Shown: positions 55,766 to 63,544 of the stretch, piece after piece
Position numbering within the stretch: the stretch's first letter is position 1
How the letters are laid out: every line of letters begins with the position of its first letter
Source: Burkholderiales bacterium
GTDB lineage: Bacteria; Pseudomonadota; Gammaproteobacteria; Burkholderiales; Nitrosomonadaceae
DNA length: 64,000 nucleotides
Direction of reading: 5' to 3'
NCBI GenBank assembly: GCA_024235735.1
Contig: JACKLU010000007.1
Location: 1-64,000, forward strand
Program-made: the position numbers and the translations under genes
The notes under the pieces: model-generated
Databases searched by the model: none
Seen by the model: the letters and a program-made list of their open reading frames with translations, nothing else
What the model was told of the DNA's origin: nothing

Positions 55766-55813
55766 GTTTTCAACCTCAATGCGCGCTGCCAGTCAGCGGT
55801 GGCGGGCGTACCG

Positions 55814-56236
55814 TCACCATTCCTCGTAAAACGTGCCATCCAGCGCGCGGCCGGTAAAGCCGCTATGCACATCGTAAACGCCTTCCTCCTCTTCATTCGG
55901 CGGCGGCATCGCGACCCAGGTTTCATTGCTTTCGGTCATCGGATCGATCGGAATACTGCGCAAATAACGCCGGTCGACGAGTTCTTCAAGATCCAGGGGG
56001 TATTTGCCGAAATCGGCGTAAAATTGATCGATGGCGTCGCGCATGATCTGAAGATCCTGGCGCAGAACGGCTTCCTTGGCTTTATCGATGGCGCTGAAAT
56101 AACGTGGTGCGACAATGCTCAGCAGGGTGGCGATGATCGCCATGACAACCAGCAGTTCGATCAGCGTGAACCCGCCTTGCCTGGTTGGGTTACATTGCCG
56201 GAACAACCGGAGAATCGGCAGCATCCGCGTCACCAT
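55814..56236 (-). CDS. GspG-like pseudopilin
   Basis: 140 residues. Prepilin motif GGFTLIELLVVMAIIATLLS at about 21-40, with cleavage after Gly and Glu at +5. The leader is long for a GspG; a GTG or shorter start is possible. Major-pseudopilin features follow: KEAVLRQDLQIMRDAIDQFY, FGKYPLDLEELVDRRYLR and IPIDPMT. It would be part of the periplasmic pseudopilus. It overlaps the next pseudopilin gene upstream by 7 bp. Confidence 0.9.
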   Translation of the reverse strand: MVTRMLPILRLFRQCNPTRQGGFTLIELLVVMAIIATLLSIVAPRYFSAIDKAKEAVLRQDLQIMRDAIDQFYADFGKYPLDLEELVDRRYLRSIPIDPMTESNETWVAMPPPNEEEEGVYDVHSGFTGRALDGTFYEEW

Positions 56237-56757
56237 TTGTAATATTCGATGCCGTTCAGGCCGACGGCTTCCGAACGGGAGTAAACGTCAAACACGTCAT
56301 CACCTTCCCGCGGGTTCTCCGGCGAGCTTTCATAACTGCGTTTGCCCCAGGTATCCGCCGCCGGCGTTTCTTCAATTCCGGCGACATCCATGTCCTGATG
56401 CATCGGATCGCGCGGCAGCCGCCGCAGAAAGTAGATGACTTTTTTATCCGGGCTCTTGACATCAGGCACACCGATCACCAGATCGTCGAGCGTCCGCGGG
56501 TAGCCGGATTCATCTTCCTTTTTCTCGATCCGTCCGTCATCCGTGGCCTGTTTGTAGGCATCGATGGCGTTGCGGATCTGGCGCAGCGCCGCGCGCAGTT
56601 CCTGCTCCTTCTCGCGTTTGACAACCAGCTCGCGTAACGGCATGGCTGCGGTCGCCAGTATCGCCATGATCGCCAGCACGATCATGAGTTCGATCAGCGT
56701 AAAACCGCGCAGAGAGGCTTGCGATGCATTAACGCGATATGACCAATGCCTATTCAT
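56230..56757 (-). CDS. GspG/H-like pseudopilin
   Basis: 175 residues. Prepilin motif RGFTLIELMIVLAIMAILAT at about 17-36, Glu at +5. Then KREKEQELRAALRQIRNAID, YPRTLDDLVIGV and LPRDPMHQDMD, the conserved region shared with the other two. It starts 9 bp after gspD. A pseudopilin of the secretion apparatus; minor or major status is uncertain. Confidence 0.9.
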   Translation of the reverse strand: MNRHWSYRVNASQASLRGFTLIELMIVLAIMAILATAAMPLRELVVKREKEQELRAALRQIRNAIDAYKQATDDGRIEKKEDESGYPRTLDDLVIGVPDVKSPDKKVIYFLRRLPRDPMHQDMDVAGIEETPAADTWGKRSYESSPENPREGDDVFDVYSRSEAVGLNGIEYYKW

Positions 56758-56766
56758 CTCAACGAT

Positions 56767-59286
56767 TTATTGGATCTTGACCGTCGCTGGCGACGGCAGC
56801 GCAACATCCACCGATTCGCTGGTTTCCTTGTCTTCAGCCGCTGCGCTCTGGACACTGATTTCCGTTTCTCCCGCGTTCGGTGTGATGACTTTAAAGCGCA
56901 ATTGCGCGGCCATGCCGGTCGGTTCGTCCTTGCCCAGCTTGACCGTATGCGTTCCGCTGTTGTCGGCATCGAGCAATTCGATCATGCCCGGATCGTAGCT
57001 GACCTGCGCGGTGCCGGCAACCGAAGCTTTTGCACCAACCATTCTGACCCGTACTGAGAATTCCCGGTCAAACGTGATATTGCTTGGCGCCTGAATCGTC
57101 AGGGTGGGTTCGGAAGTATTATTCGCTGCGATCTGCTGCGCAAACGGATTGGACGGCGCTTCCGATCTGTCTCCCCCAAATGCCTGTGCGCCGCGGCTCA
57201 GCAGGGACGCGCCGCCTCTGCCGCCCGCACCTGCCGGTGCGATGGCCAGAGAGCTGGCTGACGTCTTGCGGATCCTGACCGGTAGCTTGCCTGCTTCGTT
57301 CGACGTGCCATAATGGAATTCGCTTTCCAAGTTGGTTAATTGTGAAAGATTGCGAATGATGCGTGGCGTGATCATCAGCATCACTTCCCGTTTCTGTCGA
57401 TCAACTGTTTGTTTTGAAGTCAAGCGATCAAGCCCGGGAATATTAATCAGTCCCGCCAGACCGCCAACCGCCCTGGTGTCAATATCTTCAATCAAACCGG
57501 CCAGTATCTGGGTTTCTCCATCCTTTAGCGTCAAGTGTGTTTCCGCGCTCGTCGTAGCAATAATTGGCGCTCTAGTGCTGATTCCAGCCGCTCCTGTGTT
57601 TGCTACTTCAAAACCGTTAATGCTGCTTACTTCCAGTTGAACTTTCATGGTGACATCATTATTCATGCCGATGATCGGTTCTATATCGAGCTTGGTGCCG
57701 ATCTCGATAAATGTCGGCGTTGAAGTAACTACGTTACTGATCCCGCCACCGGCGACACTGGCGGAAAACACGGGTTGTCTTGTACCGATATGAATTTTAG
57801 CTGCTTCACGGTTTTTTACCCGAATACGCGGATTAGCCAGAATATCCGCATTCGATAAATTATGCGCAAAATCAATGGCAACCTGATTCGCTACTACAAA
57901 ATTTCTCAGATTTGGAAATCCCCTTTCATCAATTACTTGATCAATCTGACTAAGTTTAACAGAACCAGTTGCACCACCAGTTGTTGTAGTTGTACCTGTA
58001 CTTGTTCCGGCGGAAGGAACAGCGCCTACTCCCGGGACGAAGCTGAACGTGGCATTTTGTGGCAGAGTGGGACCGAGAGTGAATTTGTTGCTACGATTGA
58101 CAGTCAGTATCACAACTTCCAGCATCACTTCCGGTTCAGGCAAATCATTCAGCGTAACCAGTTTCTCGACGATACGTATCGCTTCCAGCGTGTCGCGCAT
58201 GATGAACAGATTCAGCTGCTCGTTCACATAAATATCCTTGGCTTTGACCAGCCCTCTGACCATCGCCACCATTTGTTTCACATCAGCATGCGCCACCGGA
58301 AAACTGCGCACCACCAGCTCCTGGTATTCTTTCTGTTTGGCGGGTGTGTTCTGATAAATCAGCAGGGAATTGTCATTCAGCCGGGTATACGCCAGCTGAT
58401 TGGTCATCATCAGCAGTCTCAGGATATCCTCGACGGTGTTGTCGCGCACGAATACCGATACTTTGACTTCCTGGCGGACATCCTTGTCGAATACAAAATT
58501 GATTCCCGCGGTGCGCGACATGATTTCAAACACTGATTTAAGTTCGGTATCCTTGAATTCCATCGACAGCGGTTTGCTGAACGCGGTGTCGAGTGTCAGA
58601 TCCATCGTTTCAGCGCGCGCGATGTGCTTGTTCAGTTCCTTGATCAATTCCCGCGCCTGCGGTTGCATCGGATTTTCCTGCAATACAGCCCTCACGGCAT
58701 TTTCTGCGGCCTCCAAGTCGCCGAGCGCCAGCAGCTGCTGCGCGTACTCGATGGAGGCGACATGGTATTGCTCCTGCTGAAGCGCTTCCAGTCCGGCCTG
58801 CGCGCGCTCGTTGCGCGGGAACAAATCGAGAATCCGCTGGTATTTTTCATCAGCGAATTCGAATTCGCCGGACAACCGCGCATTGTTCGCATCAGCCAGC
58901 ATCTGACTCAGCACAGAATCACGCTGACGCGCCAGTACTGTACGTATTTCCTTGTTATTGGGTTCTTCGCGCGCGGCTTGCTCCAGATGCATCAGACCCA
59001 GCTCCAGCTCACCCGTTTCAATCAGCCGTTGGCCTTCTTCAAATGACTTGTTCCGGTTCAGGAAAGTTTTGTTATTGATCGCGCAACCGCTGAGAAACAG
59101 AACCAGCATCAATAAAAGAACGGCGCATCGTTTAACAGGCTGCTGAGAAACGATCTGCGTTGTCACTGCGGTGTTCAGGACAGCTCCGGAATGCGCATTT
59201 ATCCGACATAAACGCCGCTTCTTTGCCTGTTTTTGCCTTGCATCGGTTGTCTCGAATACGTTTCTCAATAACCTGTTAACTCTCAT
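56767..59286 (-). CDS. gspD: Outer-membrane secretin GspD/PilQ-like with TPR and cohesin-like domains
   Basis: 839 residues. After an unusual 50-residue leader comes a lipoprotein signal (LLLMLVLFLSGC, Cys about 68). A TPR-like region (about 75-200, EEGQRLIETGELELGLMHLE), N0/N1 secretin domains (about 210-370, MEFKDTELKSVFEIMSRTAG), the secretin barrel (about 380-640, VPGVGAVPSAG, LKDGETQILAGLIEDI) and a cohesin-like C-terminal domain (about 725-830) follow. It forms the outer-membrane pore. The start is fixed by a 4-bp overlap with the upstream gene (ATGA at 59283-59286). Codons 4-51 come from an inserted 140-bp repeat plus its 4-bp duplication. Without it the gene would read MRVKRCAVLLLMLV, a normal lipoprotein signal. 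Confidence 0.93.
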   Translation of the reverse strand: MRVNRLLRNVFETTDARQKQAKKRRLCRINAHSGAVLNTAVTTQIVSQQPVKRCAVLLLMLVLFLSGCAINNKTFLNRNKSFEEGQRLIETGELELGLMHLEQAAREEPNNKEIRTVLARQRDSVLSQMLADANNARLSGEFEFADEKYQRILDLFPRNERAQAGLEALQQEQYHVASIEYAQQLLALGDLEAAENAVRAVLQENPMQPQARELIKELNKHIARAETMDLTLDTAFSKPLSMEFKDTELKSVFEIMSRTAGINFVFDKDVRQEVKVSVFVRDNTVEDILRLLMMTNQLAYTRLNDNSLLIYQNTPAKQKEYQELVVRSFPVAHADVKQMVAMVRGLVKAKDIYVNEQLNLFIMRDTLEAIRIVEKLVTLNDLPEPEVMLEVVILTVNRSNKFTLGPTLPQNATFSFVPGVGAVPSAGTSTGTTTTTGGATGSVKLSQIDQVIDERGFPNLRNFVVANQVAIDFAHNLSNADILANPRIRVKNREAAKIHIGTRQPVFSASVAGGGISNVVTSTPTFIEIGTKLDIEPIIGMNNDVTMKVQLEVSSINGFEVANTGAAGISTRAPIIATTSAETHLTLKDGETQILAGLIEDIDTRAVGGLAGLINIPGLDRLTSKQTVDRQKREVMLMITPRIIRNLSQLTNLESEFHYGTSNEAGKLPVRIRKTSASSLAIAPAGAGGRGGASLLSRGAQAFGGDRSEAPSNPFAQQIAANNTSEPTLTIQAPSNITFDREFSVRVRMVGAKASVAGTAQVSYDPGMIELLDADNSGTHTVKLGKDEPTGMAAQLRFKVITPNAGETEISVQSAAAEDKETSESVDVALPSPATVKIQ
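59136..59275. repeat. MITE-like element inserted in frame at the gspD 5' end
   Basis: A 140-bp element with imperfect inverted ends (CAGGCTGCTGAGAAACG at the left; the complement of the right end is CAGGTTATTGAGAAACG). It is flanked by TTAA on both sides (59132-59135 and 59276-59279). Element plus duplication is 144 bp, a multiple of three, and it has no stop in the gspD frame, so gspD reads through it. No second copy was found in the window. Confidence 0.8.
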
Positions 59287-59870
59287 CGGAAATTTCCTGC
59301 TTGCTTATTGTCATGAATAGGAAGAATCTGTTTTGCATTCAGCGGTAAATACGTTAGCGTGACGGATTCATCGCTGATCGTATCCAGACGATACTGGTCA
59401 TCAATTTTTTCACCGATTTTGGCAATATAATTTTCGTCGGCCTGGGTGAGAAATACCCAGGTCTGGTTGCCTTCGATGGCTTTGCCGATATATTTGAACT
59501 GCAAAGGCGGCGGTGTCGGTGCTGGCGGCGGCGCTTTGGGCTGGGCGCGTTGCTGTTGCTGCAACAGCAGGGCGGCCTGCTGTTGCGGTGTAACGGGTGG
59601 CGGTTTTGGCGCCCATGAATTCGACGCAAACAGATCTCCCGCCAGTGCATCGAATTTTCGTTGTCCGAGTTGATCAACGTTCAGATTGTTATTTCGTGCT
59701 TCCACAACAGGCGCGCGCACGGATGATGGTCTTGCCTGCCGGGTTGATGCCGCCGGTTCCACCGTGTCTAGCGCTGTTTCGTCTTCGTCTTCGACCAGCA
59801 CGGCTGCGATCAGCGTTGCCACCAGCGCTGCGCCGATAATGATCTTGCGTTTCTTTTCAGCTGGATCCAT
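59283..59870 (-). CDS. PilP/GspC-like inner-membrane protein
   Basis: 195 residues. A short cytoplasmic start, one membrane segment (about 10-26, IIIGAALVATLIAAVLV), then a Pro/Gln-rich linker (TPQQQAALLLQQQQRAQPK) and a C-terminal strand-rich domain (FKYIGKAIEGNQTWVFLTQA, IGEKIDDQYRLDTI) resembling the homology region of GspC or the PilP fold. It links the inner-membrane platform to the secretin. It starts 4 bp after the PilO-like gene and overlaps gspD. Confidence 0.75.
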   Translation of the reverse strand: MDPAEKKRKIIIGAALVATLIAAVLVEDEDETALDTVEPAASTRQARPSSVRAPVVEARNNNLNVDQLGQRKFDALAGDLFASNSWAPKPPPVTPQQQAALLLQQQQRAQPKAPPPAPTPPPLQFKYIGKAIEGNQTWVFLTQADENYIAKIGEKIDDQYRLDTISDESVTLTYLPLNAKQILPIHDNKQAGNFR

Positions 59871-59874
59871 GCGT

Positions 59875-60474
59875 TTATTCGTTCAAGTAAAGACTGATCT
59901 CCAGGCGCATCTCGAGCTGCGTTGACTGGATATTGTCGCGCTTGATGGCAAAGCCGGTTATCGCCATGTTGGGGACAGCCTCAAGTGCATCGGCCATAAA
60001 CCCGCGAATCTGTGAATAGCGTCCGCGCACCGGCATGATGATTTCATACCTGGACAAGCGCCAATCGCGCTCTAGTGTCAATTTAAAATCACTGCTGTTG
60101 ATTTCTACCCCCTGTTTTTGCGCAGCCCGAATCAGCTCGCGAATCCAGTAGGGTGACGAATCGAAACGCGGAAAGAATTCATAAAAAGCCTGCAACGCCT
60201 GGTCGTTAGTCAATTGCTTCTCGACCGCCGATACTTCGCCGGATAACAAACGTTCCTTGGCCTGCAACTGTAATGTTTCAGCACGCTCCTCCAGCATTTT
60301 GCGTTCTTTCTTTGCAGGTAACACCGCGCCCAGAAAAAAAATGCCGGCGACAACGCATAAGCCCACGCCGATTTTGCCCGCCGTTCCGAGGCGCGCCAGT
60401 TGCCAGCGTAATTGCTGCATGATGTGGTTGAATCGGCGTTGTATCAATTCCTGATTCACATTCTCGCCGTCCAT
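59875..60474 (-). CDS. PilO/GspM-like platform protein
   Basis: 199 residues. One membrane segment (about 31-50, GKIGVGLCVVAGIFFLGAVL), a coiled coil (about 52-80) and a ferredoxin-like C-terminal domain (YWIRELIRAAQKQGVEINSS, RYSQIRGFMADALEAVPNMA). This is the layout of PilO and GspM. It partners the PilN-like protein encoded upstream, whose gene it overlaps by 19 bp. Confidence 0.78.
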   Translation of the reverse strand: MDGENVNQELIQRRFNHIMQQLRWQLARLGTAGKIGVGLCVVAGIFFLGAVLPAKKERKMLEERAETLQLQAKERLLSGEVSAVEKQLTNDQALQAFYEFFPRFDSSPYWIRELIRAAQKQGVEINSSDFKLTLERDWRLSRYEIIMPVRGRYSQIRGFMADALEAVPNMAITGFAIKRDNIQSTQLEMRLEISLYLNE

Positions 60475-61010
60475 ACCGCAGTTAATAAAAAATCGATCGG
60501 CCGATAGGGGCTGTCCTGTTTAATCTTGTAATTGACCAGATGCACTTTGTCAAAAATGACCTCACGCTCCATCGCTTCGACAAAATCCAGCAGTACCGTC
60601 ATGTTCCGGGCTTCTCCACGGATACGCAGCGTCCGGTTGGTCACATCGGGCTGCAATGACAGCAGCGCGATATCCTCGGTGGTAATATGCTCGATGGAAT
60701 CAAACAGCGATTCCCACGGCAGATTGATTTGTTGCAGAATGGCATTGGCTTTTTCCAGATCCTTGCTGATTTCCTGACCCGTGTCACGACTGCGCGGCGC
60801 AGTGCGCGTGCGCGCGACAGCAGTTGTTGCTCTGGGTTGTTCTTTTTCCAGCTTTTCGACACGCACGCTCCAGTAGCTGGATTCCTCGGAAATACGTTTG
60901 AATTGATAAAATGCGGCAAGCAAAACGATCAGACCGATGAGCAGCAGTGAAATATCGATAACGCGTACATTCTGTCCGGAATAGGGAAAACTGAGTTTCA
61001 TGCGTGACAT
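60456..61010 (-). CDS. PilN/GspL-like platform protein
   Basis: About 184 residues from MSRMKLSFPYSGQNV. I choose 61010 because GAGG lies 7 nt upstream; ATG 61001, forming ATGA with the previous stop, is an alternative. One membrane segment (about 17-37, IDISLLLIGLIVLLAAFYQF), a coiled coil, a basic linker (RATTAVARTRTAPRSR) and a PilN-like domain (SLFDSIEHITTEDIALLSLQ, RGEARNMTVLLDFVEAME). It forms the inner-membrane platform with the PilM- and PilO-like proteins. Confidence 0.75.
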   Translation of the reverse strand: MSRMKLSFPYSGQNVRVIDISLLLIGLIVLLAAFYQFKRISEESSYWSVRVEKLEKEQPRATTAVARTRTAPRSRDTGQEISKDLEKANAILQQINLPWESLFDSIEHITTEDIALLSLQPDVTNRTLRIRGEARNMTVLLDFVEAMEREVIFDKVHLVNYKIKQDSPYRPIDFLLTAVWTARM

Positions 61011-61864
61011 GCATTTTCCTCTGCGGATTCGGTCAGCGGTTTGGGATAGTGTTCGGGCGCGGGACTGCTCCCGGCTGACAGCGGCGTTGTCCGCCAACCG
61101 CAATCCGGCGGCAGAACGAGCGACGGATGTTCGGGCGCAAACAGAAAAACCTGTTCGATGCTGTCTTTATGCCCGGACAATACGGCTTCCTGATCAAGCG
61201 CGGCCCATAATGCTTCCGCGATGCCGTGCTGATTATGCTGGCCGGACTGAAGCCGCTGATTGCGGATATTGCGCCAGATATTGTTTTCCAGCACGCCGAT
61301 ACACAACCGGCCGGTTTCGATGACAGCCACATAAGACTTGTTGCGGTCGAGCTGTTTTTCCCATCGATCGAGCACAGCCGTAAAATAAGGTTCAATACCG
61401 TTCAGCCGGATAGTGTGACGTTCGCAAATTTCCACTATTTTTGCCATCAATTCCTGCGGAATCGCGGCGCTGATGGCGCCATAGACAGGATTCCAGCTGC
61501 TGATACTGATCACCCAGTGATCGACACGGGTTCCATAAATTTCACGCATGCGGAAATCCGCGTAGGCCATCACTTCCTCGGGGGAAGTGATTTCCACCTG
61601 TGGCATCAGTGTCGCGTAACGGACAAAATGATTGGACAGGGTCATGGTCATGCCCGCACCGGTGTTTTTGTGCAGTATTTCATCCAGTTGCTGCAAGGGT
61701 TTTTCCCAGGCGACATGTCCCGGCTCCGGCGGGGCAATCGGGATAGTCACTGCCGGATGCGTCGCGGATGGTTTCACGGGTATGCGGTTACCCGGCGATT
61801 GCGCCAGCGTGATGTGTCCCGGTGCCAGAAAAACATCAATCCGGTTACGCCACAATAGTGACAC
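60998..61864 (-). CDS. PilM/MshI-like cytoplasmic protein
   Basis: 288 residues, no membrane segment. MSLLWRNRIDVFLAPGHITL and LSNHFVRYATLMPQVEITSP resemble the actin-like PilM/MshI/GspL cytoplasmic domain, and ESYV-type strands follow (KSYVAVIETGRLCIGVLEN). Assignment rests on fold-like features and on its place before the PilN- and PilO-like genes. It overlaps gspE by 20 bp. Confidence 0.65.
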   Translation of the reverse strand: MSLLWRNRIDVFLAPGHITLAQSPGNRIPVKPSATHPAVTIPIAPPEPGHVAWEKPLQQLDEILHKNTGAGMTMTLSNHFVRYATLMPQVEITSPEEVMAYADFRMREIYGTRVDHWVISISSWNPVYGAISAAIPQELMAKIVEICERHTIRLNGIEPYFTAVLDRWEKQLDRNKSYVAVIETGRLCIGVLENNIWRNIRNQRLQSGQHNQHGIAEALWAALDQEAVLSGHKDSIEQVFLFAPEHPSLVLPPDCGWRTTPLSAGSSPAPEHYPKPLTESAEENACHA

Positions 61865-63539
61865 GGTTGGCCTCCTCCAGACTGGTTGCGCCGCTCTTGA
61901 CCATATCCAGCGCCGCTTCGCGCAAAAAGCGCGTACCGTTTTTCCGCGCGGCTTCCTTGATTTTCCGTATCGGTTCCTGGGCTATGATCAGTTCCCGGAT
62001 TTCATCATTGAGCAGCAGTATCTCGGCAATGGCGTTACGCCCCCGGTAACCGCTGCCGCGGCACTGGCCGCAGCCTTTGCCGACACGGAATCTGAAGGAT
62101 TCGGCGCGGTCGCGGTCGATACCGGATTCCGCGATCAGTTCATCGCTTGGGCGTTCGTCAACAGTACAATGTGGACACAACAGGCGCACCAGCCGCTGCG
62201 CCGCAATGCCGTTCAGCGCGGAGACAAAACTATACGGATCTACACCCATATGCGAAAAACGCCCGATGACATCAAAGACATTGTTCGCATGTACCGTGGT
62301 AAAGACAAGGTGACCGGTCAGCGCCGCCTGAATCGCGATTTGCGCGGTTTCGGCGTCGCGGATCTCACCCACCATGATTTTATCGGGATCGTGCCTGAGT
62401 ATGGAGCGCAGTCCGCGCGCAAACGTCAGGCCTTTTTTCTCGTTGACCGGAATCTGCAACACGCCGGGCAGCTGATATTCGATCGGATCTTCGATGGTGA
62501 TGATCTTGTCGTGGCCTTTGTTCACTTCGGAGATGGCGGCATAAAGCGAGGTTGTTTTGCCGCTCCCGGTTGGTCCGGTCACCAGCAGCATGCCGTAAGG
62601 TTCGGAGCTCAAACGGCGCAGCAACTGGATATCGCTTGCGTTAAAACCCAGCTGATTGAGCGTTAATCCTTCCACATGATCGGATAACGCCTGACGATCG
62701 AGAATACGCAATACAGCGTCTTCGCCGAAAATGCTGGGCATGATGGAAACCCGGAAATCAATTTCACGTCCCTGAATCGAGACCTTGAAACGGCCATCCT
62801 GGGGTACGCGTCGTTCAGCGATATCGAGTTCGGACATGACCTTGATTCTTGAAATTACCTGCTCTGCCAGATCCGCGCCCTTGATGACGCCGATCGACAT
62901 CAAAACACCGTCAATCCGGTATTTGATCGATAATGCGCCGGGCACCATTTCCAGATGAATATCGCTGGCCTGTGACTTATGCGCATCATACAGCGTGGAA
63001 TGCACAAGACGGACGACCTGACTGGTGCCCTCGCTGATGGTTTTCAGGGATAGATCTTCGACACTGCTCTGAATTTCAACCAGACTCTGATCAGGCAGCA
63101 CATGATCCATGGCCCGCATGTTTTTTTCCTGCTGGGCGAAAAATGCCGCCAGATCCGCTGGATGAATCAAACGCCATTCGACATGCATGGCAAAATGTTC
63201 TTCCGCCCATAAGCGCAACCGGGAGGAGAATGGATCGCTGATTACCAGCAGATAGGCATCTTTATCCTTGAACAGCACGCACTCATGCCGGGTTGCCTCG
63301 GAAAAAGGCAGAATGTCGAAGGCGGGCTCGAGTGCATGAATCGTTTTCATTTCCACCGGTGGAATATGCAGCAGACGCCCCAGCTCATGAATCAAATCGT
63401 GTGGTGAATAACCGCTGGCTTCCTCCAGCATTTCAAAAACGGAAATGCCGCGTTTTAATGCCTCTGCGCGCACCTGACTCAGGTAATTGATATCCAGGGG
63501 CAATTTGTTTTCGTGTTGCGCTTCTGCGTGCATTTGCAT
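61845..63539 (-). CDS. gspE: Secretion ATPase GspE/PilB-like
   Basis: 564 residues. N-terminal GspE domain (about 20-150), then the ATPase: Walker A LLVTGPTGSGKTTSLYA (about 320), Asp box with TIEDPIEY, Walker B IMVGEIRDAETAQIAIQAAL, His box TGHLVFTTVHANN. The tetracysteine zinc site CPHC...CGQCRGSGYRGR (about 460-515) marks the GspE/PilB class rather than retraction ATPases. It powers pseudopilus assembly. Starts MQMHAEAQ, 5 bp after gspF. Confidence 0.95.
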   Translation of the reverse strand: MQMHAEAQHENKLPLDINYLSQVRAEALKRGISVFEMLEEASGYSPHDLIHELGRLLHIPPVEMKTIHALEPAFDILPFSEATRHECVLFKDKDAYLLVISDPFSSRLRLWAEEHFAMHVEWRLIHPADLAAFFAQQEKNMRAMDHVLPDQSLVEIQSSVEDLSLKTISEGTSQVVRLVHSTLYDAHKSQASDIHLEMVPGALSIKYRIDGVLMSIGVIKGADLAEQVISRIKVMSELDIAERRVPQDGRFKVSIQGREIDFRVSIMPSIFGEDAVLRILDRQALSDHVEGLTLNQLGFNASDIQLLRRLSSEPYGMLLVTGPTGSGKTTSLYAAISEVNKGHDKIITIEDPIEYQLPGVLQIPVNEKKGLTFARGLRSILRHDPDKIMVGEIRDAETAQIAIQAALTGHLVFTTVHANNVFDVIGRFSHMGVDPYSFVSALNGIAAQRLVRLLCPHCTVDERPSDELIAESGIDRDRAESFRFRVGKGCGQCRGSGYRGRNAIAEILLLNDEIRELIIAQEPIRKIKEAARKNGTRFLREAALDMVKSGATSLEEANRVTIVA

Positions 63540-63544
63540 GTTAA

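Noticed and set aside
61632..62666. 344-codon plus-strand frame opposite gspE and the PilM-like gene
   Set aside because: Antisense shadow; gspE on the other strand has all ATPase motifs in order.
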